Assembly: GCA_026983715.1 (NCBI GenBank)
Contig: JALSTM010000246.1
Location: 1 to 32,000 of the forward strand
DNA length: 32,000 nucleotides
Reading direction: 5' to 3'
Origin: Desulfobacterales bacterium
GTDB taxonomy: Bacteria; Desulfobacterota; Syntrophobacteria; B119-G9
The position numbers were made by a program, and so were the translations under genes. Below the pieces are notes generated by a model. That model had not been told where the DNA came from and searched no databases. It saw only the letters and a list, made by a program, of their open reading frames with translations. Shown here piece after piece: positions 9,141 to 17,411 of this stretch. Each line of letters starts with the position of its first letter. Within the stretch, counting starts at the first letter, position 1.

Positions 9141-9884
9141 CTATTTTTTTGTTTCCGAGTTAATGTATTCAAGGATTTTCTTAAGTGCACTGCCTGCTTT
9201 CTCCCTGATTGTTATATCAATGATGTTTTTGGGTAATTCCGTCTCGCCAGGATTTATTTCAACAATAGTTGCCCCGTGCCTTTTAGCAATATGCGGCAAG
9301 TAGTTGGCAGGAGCCACACTCCCGGAGGTGCCAATCACTAGCATAACATCGCAGCCCGTTGCCGCCGTCTCCGCCAATTGCCTCTCTCTGCTCGGGATCG
9401 GCTCACCGAAAAATACAAATTCCGGGCGGAGGAGCCCCCCACATGCGCATACTGGCGGAATTTTCGAAAAATCTACCTCGGATTTGGGATAGGTCTTGCC
9501 GCATGCTTCGCATCGAAGACTACGGTTGTGCCCGTGGTATTCTATCACGTTCACACTTCCGGCTTTCTGATGTAAACTGTCTATGTTTTGAGTAATAACG
9601 GCGTTCAAAAAGCCTCTTTTCTCCAGTTCCGCCAGTACGTCATGGGCCACATTTGGGTTTGCTCTATCAAGCAACTGATCTATCTCTAGAAGCATTTTCC
9701 AGACCTTTCCGGGATTTGACCTGAACGATCCGATGTGACCATACTCAAGGGGATCGTACTTGCTCCACAGGCCACCAGGACTCCTGAAGTCGGGAATCCC
9801 GCTTTCGACCGAAATACCAGCACCCGTAAGTGCGACACTCTTTTTGCTTTTTAGGATTGCCCTTGCTGCTTCTTCAATTTCCAT
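9141..9884 (-). CDS. cobB: Sir2-family NAD-dependent protein deacylase (sirtuin)
   Basis: The protein has 247 residues from the ATG at 9884; an in-frame GTG six bases upstream is an alternative. The NAD-binding motif GAGISVESGIPDFR, the catalytic TQNIDSLHQ with the later HG (EYHGH), and a zinc module CEAC...CAC are all visible, followed by VFFGE, GTSGSV and VEINP. Sirtuins remove acyl groups from lysines using NAD and regulate metabolic enzymes such as acetyl-CoA synthetase. The Tyr/Arg pair that marks desuccinylases (Sirt5/E. coli CobB) is not present at the equivalent place (VWKMLLEI), so plain deacetylation is more likely. It is transcribed toward the tol operon with a 93-bp gap, so it is probably a separate gene upstream. 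Confidence 0.93.
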   Translation of the reverse strand: MEIEEAARAILKSKKSVALTGAGISVESGIPDFRSPGGLWSKYDPLEYGHIGSFRSNPGKVWKMLLEIDQLLDRANPNVAHDVLAELEKRGFLNAVITQNIDSLHQKAGSVNVIEYHGHNRSLRCEACGKTYPKSEVDFSKIPPVCACGGLLRPEFVFFGEPIPSRERQLAETAATGCDVMLVIGTSGSVAPANYLPHIAKRHGATIVEINPGETELPKNIIDITIREKAGSALKKILEYINSETKK

Positions 9885-10254
9885 GATCACCGAATATTAC
9901 CATAAATTCCGGTTAGTTCAGATGCTGACTTTTGAACTAGCACCGCAATGACTAACTGTCAAGGGTTTTCAATGTCGCGTGCCCGTCAAAAGATGCAGGA
10001 TAAACACATTTGAGTTGATATTATCCTTTTTTAATTATAACAATGTTTGAAGATATGCCATTGAAAACCGACATTAAAGAAATGTAGAGATTGGGATATG
10101 GCAATAGCGTTTTTAGAAGGGTTATCTGATTTCTGTCGTGCCGGAGTCGATTAAGCATCCAGCTAAAAAGTGATATATTCCGGTTCTACGCTTCGCTCCG
10201 GCAGGAATGACGAGTTTTGAGTTGTGCTTGTTCTACTTATTCAGTTGATTGCTA
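9885..10254. other. Intergenic region upstream of the sirtuin, with repeat debris
   Basis: No gene is visible. On the minus strand a TTGACA (9957-9962) is followed 17 bases later by a poor TAGTTC; this may be the sirtuin promoter, weakly supported. GGTTTTCAATG (9964-9974) is repeated in inverted form at 10060-10070 (CATTGAAAACC), enclosing 85 bp of AT-rich DNA, perhaps a small remnant element. The GTCATT-type repeat at 10135-10211 occupies the right part. Confidence 0.5.
10135..10211 (-). repeat. GTCATT-type small repeat, copy 1
   Basis: Read on the minus strand it starts GTCATTCCTGCCGGAGCG, continues AAGCGTAGAACCGGAAT, and ends near CTCCGGCACGAC. The same core (CCGGAGCGAAGCGTAGAACC, then GCTGGATGC) occurs at 17999-18097 in the opposite orientation. 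Similarity continues about 30 bp beyond the GTCATT end (AGCACAACTCA in both). Its ends are imperfect inverted repeats (GTCATT/GTCGTG), and the inner CCGG...CCGG can fold. Short GTCATT-ended repeats of this style are widespread in Desulfobacterota genomes. Confidence 0.65.
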
Positions 10255-10488
10255 CCTGAATCAGTGACGAAACTTTATGGGTAATTTGTATAACATGTCT
10301 AAATTGCTGATTATTGGCCTCATAGACAGGGTGGATTATTTTCCACCCTGCCAAGCAATCTTTTTACGTCCTGCGGGTCGTCCCCCTGCACTACATCTGA
10401 GGCGTCATAGCCCACCGGACAAAGCGTACTATAGTCCGCCGGGCCCTTCTTTGCATCTGCGGCCCAGGTGAACGATCACGGATTCAGG
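10255..10488 (+). mobile_element. MITE-like element, copy B (234 bp) with TGCTA target duplication
   Basis: It begins CCTGAATCAGTGACG and ends AACGATCACGGATTCAGG. The bases immediately before it (TGCTA, 10250-10254) are repeated immediately after it (TGCTA, 10489-10493), a 5-bp target-site duplication that shows it moved as a unit. The interior contains a perfect CAGGGTGGA/CCACCCTG hairpin and the shared ACTATAGT palindrome. A 64-codon open frame runs through it, but the frame is not kept in copy D. It sits directly upstream of the J-domain gene, and its right end lies 38 bp before that gene's ATG. Confidence 0.88.
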
Positions 10489-10526
10489 TGCTAGTTCTGA
10501 AAATCCGAATTTATCAGGGTTTCCTC

Positions 10527-11267
10527 ATGGTAATGAGCAAGGTTGAAAAAATAGCCTATTATTTCGGCTGGGTTATACTGGGGCCGATAAACATGTCTCT
10601 AAGCCGCATGAAGAAGAAAAAGGTAGAGAGAAGACCTGACAACCGCCTTGGTTCCAGGAAAAGACTGCTTGTTGCTAATGTCATAGGGTTAATTTCTTTG
10701 CTGCTGAAGCTTGACGGCCGGGTAACTCCCGAACAAGTTCGTAAGATAACAGGTTCTATTGTAAAATCGTTCAAACTCGACAGCAACGTACGCTCATCCC
10801 TGGAATCCATCTTTTGCCAATTTCTCAAGTCTTCCCTCAGTTTCGAAGGTCTGGTTGAGACGATACCTGGACTTGTGGGCAAAGATCAAAAAAGTAGGAA
10901 CTTAGTTTTTGAATTGCTTGTCTATACAGTTGACAGTGTTTCTGAGCTAGGCTGGGAAAAGAAGCTATTACTTCTGAGACTGGCCCATCGCATGGGTATC
11001 CCGTTTACATGTAAGAAAGTCCTCCTTGATCACGAGTATTCCAATAAGCTGGATTGTGATAATTGCGATGATAAGCTCTACACCATGTTCTTTCTGGGGT
11101 TGGATGAAAACTGCAGTAGAAACGAAATACACAAGCAGTACAGGAAGATAGTAAAAACTATTCACCCTGATCTTTATCCCGGGGAATCTACCGAGCTTCA
11201 GCGAGCTAGAATTACTGCGATGCAGGAATTAAACAAGCTATACCAGGATCTAGTTGAAAAGATTTGA
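10527..11267 (+). CDS. TerB-like / J-domain protein (DjlA-like co-chaperone)
   Basis: The product has 246 residues from the ATG at 10527, which follows CAGGG; an in-frame GTG at 10488 lies in the end of the MITE and is unlikely, and a second ATG at 10533 is possible. The C-terminus (about 185-246) is a J domain: MFFLGLDENCSRNEIHKQYR, then the HPD tripeptide in KTIHPDLYPG, then a helix ending ELNKLYQDLVEK. The middle (about 45-165) is all-helical and resembles the TerB-like domain that precedes the J domain in DjlA. A short hydrophobic N-terminus (IAYYFGWVILGPI) could be a membrane anchor, as in DjlA. A DnaK co-chaperone role is inferred from the HPD motif. It stands alone, 110 bp before gspF. 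Confidence 0.75.
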   Translation: MVMSKVEKIAYYFGWVILGPINMSLSRMKKKKVERRPDNRLGSRKRLLVANVIGLISLLLKLDGRVTPEQVRKITGSIVKSFKLDSNVRSSLESIFCQFLKSSLSFEGLVETIPGLVGKDQKSRNLVFELLVYTVDSVSELGWEKKLLLLRLAHRMGIPFTCKKVLLDHEYSNKLDCDNCDDKLYTMFFLGLDENCSRNEIHKQYRKIVKTIHPDLYPGESTELQRARITAMQELNKLYQDLVEKI

Positions 11268-11312
11268 ATCTTGTGTGATTGGCGATATCAAATAGAGGTT
11301 TATCTATTAATA

Positions 11313-11342
11313 TTGACTAATTGAGGGCTTCGGTGAGACAAT
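11313..11342 (+). promoter_or_regulatory. Possible sigma-70-type promoter for the gsp operon
   Basis: TTGACT (11313-11318) is followed after an 18-base spacer by GACAAT (11337-11342). It lies in the gap between the J-domain gene and gspF, about 35 bp before the gspF start. The -10 match is only four of six bases, so this is a weak call. Confidence 0.28.
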
Positions 11343-11377
11343 AGATATAGTTAATCAGATGGGGAGGTCGATGCGCC

Positions 11378-12604
11378 TTGGCTGTATACGAATACGTGGC
11401 ATTCGATGAAAGAGGTAAAGAAATAAAAGGGATCATTGATGCCGATAGTCCTCGCCTTGCTCGCCAGAAATTAAGGGCAAGTGGGATTTTTCCGATTTCG
11501 TTGGAAGAGGAGAAAAAAGCTACAACTGAGGTCGGGCCCAAGGATATTTCGCTTACGTGGTTTTCAAAACGGATAAAACTTTCCGATATTACGGTTATGA
11601 CTCGCCAGCTCTCAACGTTGATCGGTGCGGGTTTACCTCTGGTTACGTCCTTGAACGGGTTGCTTGAACAAACCGATAACCCGGCCCTAAAAAGGGTTAT
11701 CGCTCAAATACGGGAAAAGGTCAACGAAGGAAACAGTCTTGCGACGGCGCTTGCAGAGCATCCTCGCGTCTTTTCTCCATTGTTTGTAAATATGGTTGAG
11801 GCAGGAGAAGCTTCAGGAACCTTGGAACTCGTTCTAGAAAGGCTGGCAGACTTTATCGAACGACAGCAGAGCCTGCGTTACAGGATCTATACAACCCTTG
11901 CTTACCCAACGATTATGCTGGTTATCGGGGCTTCGATCCTCTTTTTCCTAATAACCTTTGTCATCCCTGCTGTTACCAAAATTTTTGAGAAAACGCAGCA
12001 GGCTCTGCCGCTGCCGACGGTTATTCTCATTGGGATTAGTGATTTTTTGAAACATTACTGGTGGCTCCTTGTATTGGTTTTTGCCATTATGGCTATCGGT
12101 TTCAGAAAATTCATCGGTACGCCAAGGGGGCGGGAATGGTTTGATAGAGTTAAACTCAGCTTTCCCGTAATCGGTAAGATAAATCGGAAAATAGCTGTTG
12201 CCCGATTCTCAAGAACGCTTGGTGTTTTACTGAGGAACGGTACTCCCCTTCTTGCCGCTATGGATATTGTTAAAAATATCCTCAACAACGTGGTTTTGAG
12301 TAAGGTATTAGAAAAGGCCAAGGATGAAATTGTAGAAGGGGAGGGGATTGCTGGTCCGCTGGCCAAGACCAAGGCTTTTCCGCCTATTGTGATTCAGATG
12401 ATTGGGGTAGGTGAAAAGAGCGGGACACTGGAGGATATGCTTGAGAGGGTTGCGTCTAGCTACGAGGAAGAAATTGAAATGAAGATCAATGCCCTTACCG
12501 CGCTCCTGGAACCTGTAATGATCCTCGTTATGGGAGCAGCCGTGGGTTTTATCGTTTTGTCTATCCTGCTTCCGATTTTGCAGATGAGCACCATAGTTAA
12601 ATAA
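11378..12604 (+). CDS. gspF: Type II secretion inner-membrane platform protein GspF
   Basis: The protein has 408 residues. The start is a TTG at 11378, placed ten bases after GGGGAGG; the resulting N-terminus MAVYEYVAFDERGKEIKG is the classic GspF opening. An ATG at 11371 is out of frame. Two tandem T2SSF domains are visible (about 73-195 and 275-398), each with 'TRQLSTLIGAGLPL' / 'ARFSRTLGVLLRNGTPLL' openings and 'GEASGTLE' / 'GEKSGTLEDML' turns. Three membrane segments lie at about 170-200, 225-243 and 373-400. GspF is the membrane platform coupling the GspE ATPase to pseudopilus assembly. gspE and gspD usually lie just upstream but are absent here, so the system must be completed elsewhere. 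Confidence 0.96.
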   Translation: MAVYEYVAFDERGKEIKGIIDADSPRLARQKLRASGIFPISLEEEKKATTEVGPKDISLTWFSKRIKLSDITVMTRQLSTLIGAGLPLVTSLNGLLEQTDNPALKRVIAQIREKVNEGNSLATALAEHPRVFSPLFVNMVEAGEASGTLELVLERLADFIERQQSLRYRIYTTLAYPTIMLVIGASILFFLITFVIPAVTKIFEKTQQALPLPTVILIGISDFLKHYWWLLVLVFAIMAIGFRKFIGTPRGREWFDRVKLSFPVIGKINRKIAVARFSRTLGVLLRNGTPLLAAMDIVKNILNNVVLSKVLEKAKDEIVEGEGIAGPLAKTKAFPPIVIQMIGVGEKSGTLEDMLERVASSYEEEIEMKINALTALLEPVMILVMGAAVGFIVLSILLPILQMSTIVK

Positions 12605-12740
12605 ATTAGTTCCTAACCAGGATATTGGTAAAGTAGAAAATTAAGTAGCCGAGGCGTGGATCAAGTACCGCATGATGTTGCGATGATTATGGGTTATGAT
12701 TCAATAAAACGAGCTTGAAAATTTCTTTGGAGGTTAAAAA

Positions 12741-13196
12741 GTGATCAGGAGAATTATTAGGGTGGTTAATAACGATACTGGATTGACTCTTATTGAATTA
12801 ATGGTGGTGATAATCATTCTTGGAGTTCTGGCTACGTTTATTGTCCCTCGATTCATGGATCAGCCCGAAAAAGCACGTGTGGCTAAGGCAAGGGTCGAGA
12901 TTGAAAGTCTTGCATCAGCGGTCAAGATGTTCAAGCTTGACAACGGATTTTACCCAAGCACTGAGCAAGGCTTGAAAGCCCTGGTAGAAAAACCTACCGT
13001 GGGTAGGATTCCCACGCACTGGAGGGAAGGTGGGTACTTGGAAAAAAAGGAAGTTCCGAAAGATCCCTGGGGAAATGAATATGTATACATAAGTCCTTCA
13101 CCAAATGGTGATTTTGAAATAATCTCCTACGGGGCAGATGGCCGTGAAGGCGGGGAAGGTTTTGATGCAGATATCAGCAGCCAGGACGTACAGTAA
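12741..13196 (+). CDS. gspG: Type II secretion major pseudopilin GspG
   Basis: The product has 151 residues from a GTG at 12741, preceded by TTGGAGGT with good spacing. The prepilin site is TG^LTLIELMVVIIILG with the conserved Glu at +5. The mature residue is Leu, where Phe or Met is more common. The C-terminal half has the GspG hallmarks YPSTEQGLKALVEKP, KDPWGNEYVY and ISYGADGREGGEGFDADI, the last being the calcium-binding region. It forms the shaft of the pseudopilus after cleavage by the prepilin peptidase, which is not in this window. A gap of 136 bp after gspF with no clear element precedes it. Confidence 0.97.
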   Translation: MIRRIIRVVNNDTGLTLIELMVVIIILGVLATFIVPRFMDQPEKARVAKARVEIESLASAVKMFKLDNGFYPSTEQGLKALVEKPTVGRIPTHWREGGYLEKKEVPKDPWGNEYVYISPSPNGDFEIISYGADGREGGEGFDADISSQDVQ

Positions 13197-13713
13197 GTCC
13201 GGATACACCTTAATCGAACTGGCAGTTGTTATTCTGCTCATTGGAATTGTTACCCTGGCAGTAATGCCAAGGATCTCTGCTTTTCTTTACCCGGGTGACC
13301 TCAAGAAAGCTGCCCGTGAATTGATTGGTGCGATACTACTGGCCAGAACCCAGGCGGTTACGGAAGGTAAACTATATTACCTGTTTATTGACCTGAGTAA
13401 CCAGTTTTACTGGATGTTAGACGTTCCAGAATCAGATCTTTCCGATTCGGATCGTGTCAAGCGAACCGATGTGGTGCTCGGCGAATCTGTAAAAAAAAGA
13501 ACACTCCCTAAGGGAATAAAATTCCTTTCCGTCAGAGTGGGTAGTGGAGAATTGCAGAATAGCGGGACTCAAACTATTCGTTGTCTTCCGATCGGAATAA
13601 CAGATCCGGCAGTAATCCACATAGGTAAGGATCAGGATAATAGTTGCACACTAATTCTGGAGGCTCTCACTGGGGAAGTGGAAGTGAAAGATGGCTACGT
13701 AGATGAGAAATAG
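13165..13713 (+). CDS. gspH: Type II secretion minor pseudopilin GspH
   Basis: I chose the ATG at 13165, which follows GGGGAAGG by five bases and gives a short leader (MQISAARTYSKSG) before the prepilin site G^YTLIELAVVILLIG. An in-frame ATG at 13138 would make an unusually long leader. The gene overlaps the end of gspG by 32 bp. The remaining 160 residues are typical GspH/FimT: an early helix with RELIGAILLARTQAVTEG followed by beta-strand-rich sequence. It is a minor pseudopilin near the tip. Annotation rests on the N-terminal motif and its position between gspG and gspI. Confidence 0.9.
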   Translation: MQISAARTYSKSGYTLIELAVVILLIGIVTLAVMPRISAFLYPGDLKKAARELIGAILLARTQAVTEGKLYYLFIDLSNQFYWMLDVPESDLSDSDRVKRTDVVLGESVKKRTLPKGIKFLSVRVGSGELQNSGTQTIRCLPIGITDPAVIHIGKDQDNSCTLILEALTGEVEVKDGYVDEK

Positions 13714-13752
13714 GGCGATTGTGCCTGCTTATCGGAACGGTGAGGTTGCCAA

Positions 13753-14166
13753 ATGTCTGAATCGTGCCAATTGAAAGAAAATCCCTCGAATCAAAGTGGC
13801 GGTTTTACGTTACTGGAAATAATGATAGCAGTATCCATACTTGCTATAGCCCTCGTAGCGGTTCTCCGTTCCCAGACGCACGGACTTGATATGGCTGCAG
13901 ATTCCCAGGTAAGCACCCGGTCAGCCCTGCTTGCCCAGGAAAAAATAGCTGACGTGCAGGCGGCCATTGCCTCTGGAGAAACAAACGTCGACGGCTCAGG
14001 GGATTTTGGAGACGAGTTGCCCTCTTTCGGTTGGAAGGTGGAGTCAGAACCCTCGACCGTGAAAAATTTACTAAAAGTTACCGTAACTGTAACGTACGCT
14101 GACGGAAACAAGGAGAGGGAGTTTGCATCGGTTCAGTATTTTTACGTACCAGAGGAAAGCTTCTGA
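13753..14166 (+). CDS. gspI: Type II secretion minor pseudopilin GspI
   Basis: This 137-residue protein has a short polar leader followed by the prepilin site GG^FTLLEIMIAVSILAIALVAVL. After the helix come the GspI features: SQTHGLDMAADS, then 'ALLAQEKIADVQ', then a small beta domain with WKVESEPSTV and VTVTYADGN. GspI forms the tip complex with GspJ and GspK. The stop codon overlaps the gspJ start by one base (TGATG). Confidence 0.93.
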   Translation: MSESCQLKENPSNQSGGFTLLEIMIAVSILAIALVAVLRSQTHGLDMAADSQVSTRSALLAQEKIADVQAAIASGETNVDGSGDFGDELPSFGWKVESEPSTVKNLLKVTVTVTYADGNKEREFASVQYFYVPEESF

Positions 14167-14900
14167 TGGAGCCTTCTGATTATGAAAAACTAAAAAAATC
14201 CGGAACTTTTTACTGCAAGCCAGGGTTTACGCTTTTGGAACTTCTCTTGGCCATAACAATACTTGCGTCTATCATAGGTATATTGTACGCGACTTTTTGG
14301 GGATCGATGAACAATACAGAAAGAGTACGAGAAACATCCAGAATTTATCACAGTGGCAGGTTGATTCTCGGGCAACTAATTTCGGATCTTGAATCCACCT
14401 ACTATGATAAATCTTTGAACAACAAACGAGGGGACAGTGAGAAGGTCGATGTTTTCAAGGGGGAGCAAGTGACTGGAGACAGGGAAAATGAGAGAACTGA
14501 CAAGCTGTCTTTCCTGACTACTTCCGGTAGTATCTTGGATTCAGGGAAGGGAGAATCACTGCTCTTGCGGGTTTCCTATTTTCTGGAGCCAAACAAGGAT
14601 TCCGGTGGATATTCTCTTGTGCGTAGAGCAGTCCCTTACGTGGTGGGAAAAGAGCTTTCGGAAAAGGACGAAGAACGAATCTCAGAGTACGATTTTGTAC
14701 TGTCACGAAATATCAAAAGTTTTCAACTGGAATATATGGATCTCGAAGGAGACAAAAACGAATCATGGGATTCGAGTGGGATCTCTACCCGGGGTATTCC
14801 GTCGGAGGTGGCTATCTCAATAACTCTCGATAACCCGGTGGGTGAACCGGTAACCCTTAGTACCCGTGTTTTTATCCCCGTGTCTCTTCTTGGAAAATAG
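14166..14900 (+). CDS. gspJ: Type II secretion minor pseudopilin GspJ
   Basis: The product has 244 residues. The leader MEPSDYEKLKKSGTFYCKPG precedes the cleavage site G^FTLLELLLAITILASIIG, which has Glu at +5. Downstream are 'RLILGQLISDLESTYYD' and a long beta-rich globular region ending in 'GEPVTLSTRVFIPVSL', as in GspJ. It starts inside the gspI stop codon, implying coupled translation. It is part of the I-J-K tip of the pseudopilus. Confidence 0.93.
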   Translation: MEPSDYEKLKKSGTFYCKPGFTLLELLLAITILASIIGILYATFWGSMNNTERVRETSRIYHSGRLILGQLISDLESTYYDKSLNNKRGDSEKVDVFKGEQVTGDRENERTDKLSFLTTSGSILDSGKGESLLLRVSYFLEPNKDSGGYSLVRRAVPYVVGKELSEKDEERISEYDFVLSRNIKSFQLEYMDLEGDKNESWDSSGISTRGIPSEVAISITLDNPVGEPVTLSTRVFIPVSLLGK

Positions 14901-14904
14901 ATAA

Positions 14905-15906
14905 ATGCAGGGTGAAAAGGACAGAAAAAGGGTTATCAACAATCAATCGGGCATTGCGCTTGTATTGGCGGTAGGTATTGTGGCGCTTTTAACAGTGGTG
15001 GCACTGGAATTTCAGCGCTTTAATGTTCTCCAGAGAGCAATGGCCACGAATTTTGAAAATTCCATTCGTGCTCTTGCCGTTGCCAGATCTGGAGTTCAGA
15101 TAGCGCTTGCGCTTATAGATAAAGATGGAAAGGACAACACGTCTGATTCTTACTTTGACCCGTGGGGTAACCTGGAAGAAAGTATCGATGACGTTAAAGG
15201 TCTCTTTAATGAAGCCGAATGGGAGTTAAAAGTTGTGCCTGCTAATGCGCGGTTAAACATTAACAAGCTGGTAGATAAAGACGGGAAGTTTGTGCAGGCG
15301 CAAAAGGATCTCTGGTTGAGAATACTCGGAAGTGGTGATCTGTTGTTGGGAGATGCGGAACCTGAAGATATTATCAACAGCATCAAGGACTGGATTGACC
15401 CCGATGACGAACCTACAGGATTTGGAGCCGAAGAAGATTATTACCTGGGATTGGCTAAACCGTATCACTGCAAGAATGCTCCCCTTACCACGACAAGTGA
15501 ATTGCTTTTGATTAAAGGCATTACCCCTCAATTATTTTTAGGTGATGAAGATCACATAGGATTGCAGCAGATCGCAACCGTTTACGGCTCAGGGAAAATT
15601 AACTTGAATGTTGCCCCGGCATACCTGATAAAGATTCTTTCGCCGGAAATAGACGAAGATATGGCGGAAGACCTGATTAAGTATAGGGACGATCCGTCTC
15701 ACGAGGATGAACTGAGTAATCCGAGCTGGTACAAAAACGTCCCGGGATGGGGAACCTTGAATTTGCCGGATAACATTATCACGGTTAAAAGCGAGTATTT
15801 TAAAGTGAAATCGACAGCTAAAGTGCGCTATAGTAAAAAGGTAACCGAAGCAATCGTACACAGGGAAAAAAAGGGAATAAAAATTATTTTCTGGAAAGAG
15901 AGTTAG
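14905..15906 (+). CDS. gspK: Type II secretion minor pseudopilin GspK
   Basis: The protein has 333 residues. The N-terminal helix is QSG^IALVLAVGIVALLTVVALEF; like other GspK proteins it lacks the +5 Glu of the other pseudopilins. The large globular part contains WELKVVPANARLNINKL, the SAM-like helical segment with DIINSIKDWIDPDDEP, and 'YGSGKINLNVAP', which are family signatures. GspK caps the pseudopilus. It starts 4 bp after gspJ. Confidence 0.95.
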   Translation: MQGEKDRKRVINNQSGIALVLAVGIVALLTVVALEFQRFNVLQRAMATNFENSIRALAVARSGVQIALALIDKDGKDNTSDSYFDPWGNLEESIDDVKGLFNEAEWELKVVPANARLNINKLVDKDGKFVQAQKDLWLRILGSGDLLLGDAEPEDIINSIKDWIDPDDEPTGFGAEEDYYLGLAKPYHCKNAPLTTTSELLLIKGITPQLFLGDEDHIGLQQIATVYGSGKINLNVAPAYLIKILSPEIDEDMAEDLIKYRDDPSHEDELSNPSWYKNVPGWGTLNLPDNIITVKSEYFKVKSTAKVRYSKKVTEAIVHREKKGIKIIFWKES

Positions 15907-15918
15907 CGGAATACAAAG

Positions 15919-17409
15919 ATGGCTGAAACGATTCTCGGACTCGAATTAACGGATCATATTGTCAGGGCTGTAAGAATTAGACGAATATCTTTCAAGAAGT
16001 TTGTGATTGATAAGGCCGCGGAGGAGAAGCTGGACGTTATGGGCCCTGATGAAAAGATAGAGCTTATAAAAGAATTTTTGTTCAGGAATGGGTTGAGGAG
16101 TGATCGTGTGGTCGCTAATTTCCCTGGATGCAGAATATTTTACAGGACCACTATCCTTCCTTTTTCCGACGTGAAAAAAATTGCCAGAACGATCAAGTAT
16201 GAATTTGAGCCGACCCTACCCATTGCCGTGGACGAACTGGTTGCAGGTTTTGTTCATAACGAGGTCAACGATGGAAAGACTCGAGTCTTCGGTGCCTTGG
16301 TGTTTAAAGAAGATATGGCAGATCTGCTAGGTGTGCTCCAAGATGCAGGGGTGGAACCCGAACTTGTTACCCTGAATGGCATGGCCCTGGCCAAGGTGAC
16401 ACTATACAAAAATGCGGGTATCGATCAGCCGTCGCTGATTTTAAAACTTGATAGAGACGGGACTGAAGTTGTCTCCGTCGTAGAGGGCACGGGAAGAGCT
16501 ATCAGGAATTTTCCGCTGGGAATGAATTCTTTTGCTCGGGACGACGGAACCGGTATTGATGAAAAGAAGGTCGAAGAAAAATGGTTACCGGAATTCGAAC
16601 GAAGCCTTGAAGTTTTTAGGGAAAGATACTCGGTGCCTTCCGCCGAACAAGTTTTTATTTCCGGCGATATATCTGAGGATTTCGAGTCATTGCAGTTGAT
16701 CAAGACCCTGCTCGGTACCAATTTGGGACTCAGTTGCGATTCCCTCGTTACCCCGGAAGATCCCGCAATTCCGGGCCTTGCCGAAATCCTAGGGAGAGAT
16801 CGCGGTAAATATAGTGTTGCCCTGGGGCTGGCACTTGCCGGGTTGTCAAAAAATGATACCCTCAACTTGCGCCAGGATGAGTTTGCAGCCAGATTGAGGT
16901 TTAAAAACATTAAGAAAGATCTTTTGAACTTTGGAATTGGGCTTGCCGTGATAGTGGTTCTATTGACGGCCAACCTCTTTTTCCAGGTATCTACGGATAA
17001 GAAAATATACAACTCCTGGAGTCAGAAACTGGAAAGGGACTTCAAGTCTGTATTCCCAAAGAATGTTAAAATGGTTAAGCCAGTTGCACAGATTGAAACG
17101 AAAGTGTCAGAAGCAAGGAAGATGGTAGAATTCTTTGCAGGTGAAGATTTCAAGGCATCGTCCCTGGATATTCTCAAGGTCATACACCAGTCCATACCTG
17201 AGAACCTCAAGGTGTCCCTGACGAACCTCTCCATTGATCCGGTGAATCTAAGGATCAGCGGACAGACAGATTCATACAACACCGTGGATAAAATTAAGAG
17301 TCTATTGGAAAAGACTGGGTATTTCAAGAATATCAAGATTACCAATGCCAAGGTTAACCGCTCAAGAAAGGGTGTCAGTTTCAAAATACTTGTCATGAGA
17401 GCAAGATAA
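15919..17409 (+). CDS. gspL: Type II secretion inner-membrane protein GspL (PilM/PilN-like)
   Basis: The product has 496 residues. The N-terminal 300 residues are an actin-like cytoplasmic domain of the GspL/PilM type (ILGLELTDHIVRAVRI, then PFSDVKKIARTIKYEFEP). A single membrane helix spans about 335-357 (FGIGLAVIVVLLTANLFF). The periplasmic C-terminus has the PilN-like fold with 'DILKVIHQSIPENLKVSLTN' and 'ISGQTDSYNTVDKIKSLLE'. GspL recruits GspE to the membrane and pairs with GspM. It is 12 bp after gspK and 2 bp before gspM. The call is a little less direct than for the pseudopilins because PilM and GspL resemble each other; context decides. Confidence 0.88.
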   Translation: MAETILGLELTDHIVRAVRIRRISFKKFVIDKAAEEKLDVMGPDEKIELIKEFLFRNGLRSDRVVANFPGCRIFYRTTILPFSDVKKIARTIKYEFEPTLPIAVDELVAGFVHNEVNDGKTRVFGALVFKEDMADLLGVLQDAGVEPELVTLNGMALAKVTLYKNAGIDQPSLILKLDRDGTEVVSVVEGTGRAIRNFPLGMNSFARDDGTGIDEKKVEEKWLPEFERSLEVFRERYSVPSAEQVFISGDISEDFESLQLIKTLLGTNLGLSCDSLVTPEDPAIPGLAEILGRDRGKYSVALGLALAGLSKNDTLNLRQDEFAARLRFKNIKKDLLNFGIGLAVIVVLLTANLFFQVSTDKKIYNSWSQKLERDFKSVFPKNVKMVKPVAQIETKVSEARKMVEFFAGEDFKASSLDILKVIHQSIPENLKVSLTNLSIDPVNLRISGQTDSYNTVDKIKSLLEKTGYFKNIKITNAKVNRSRKGVSFKILVMRAR

Positions 17410-17411
17410 AT

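Noticed and set aside
11371-11410. ATG at 11371 as the gspF start
   Set aside because: It is out of frame and reaches a stop after 12 codons; TTG at 11378 has the right spacing and gives the conserved N-terminus.
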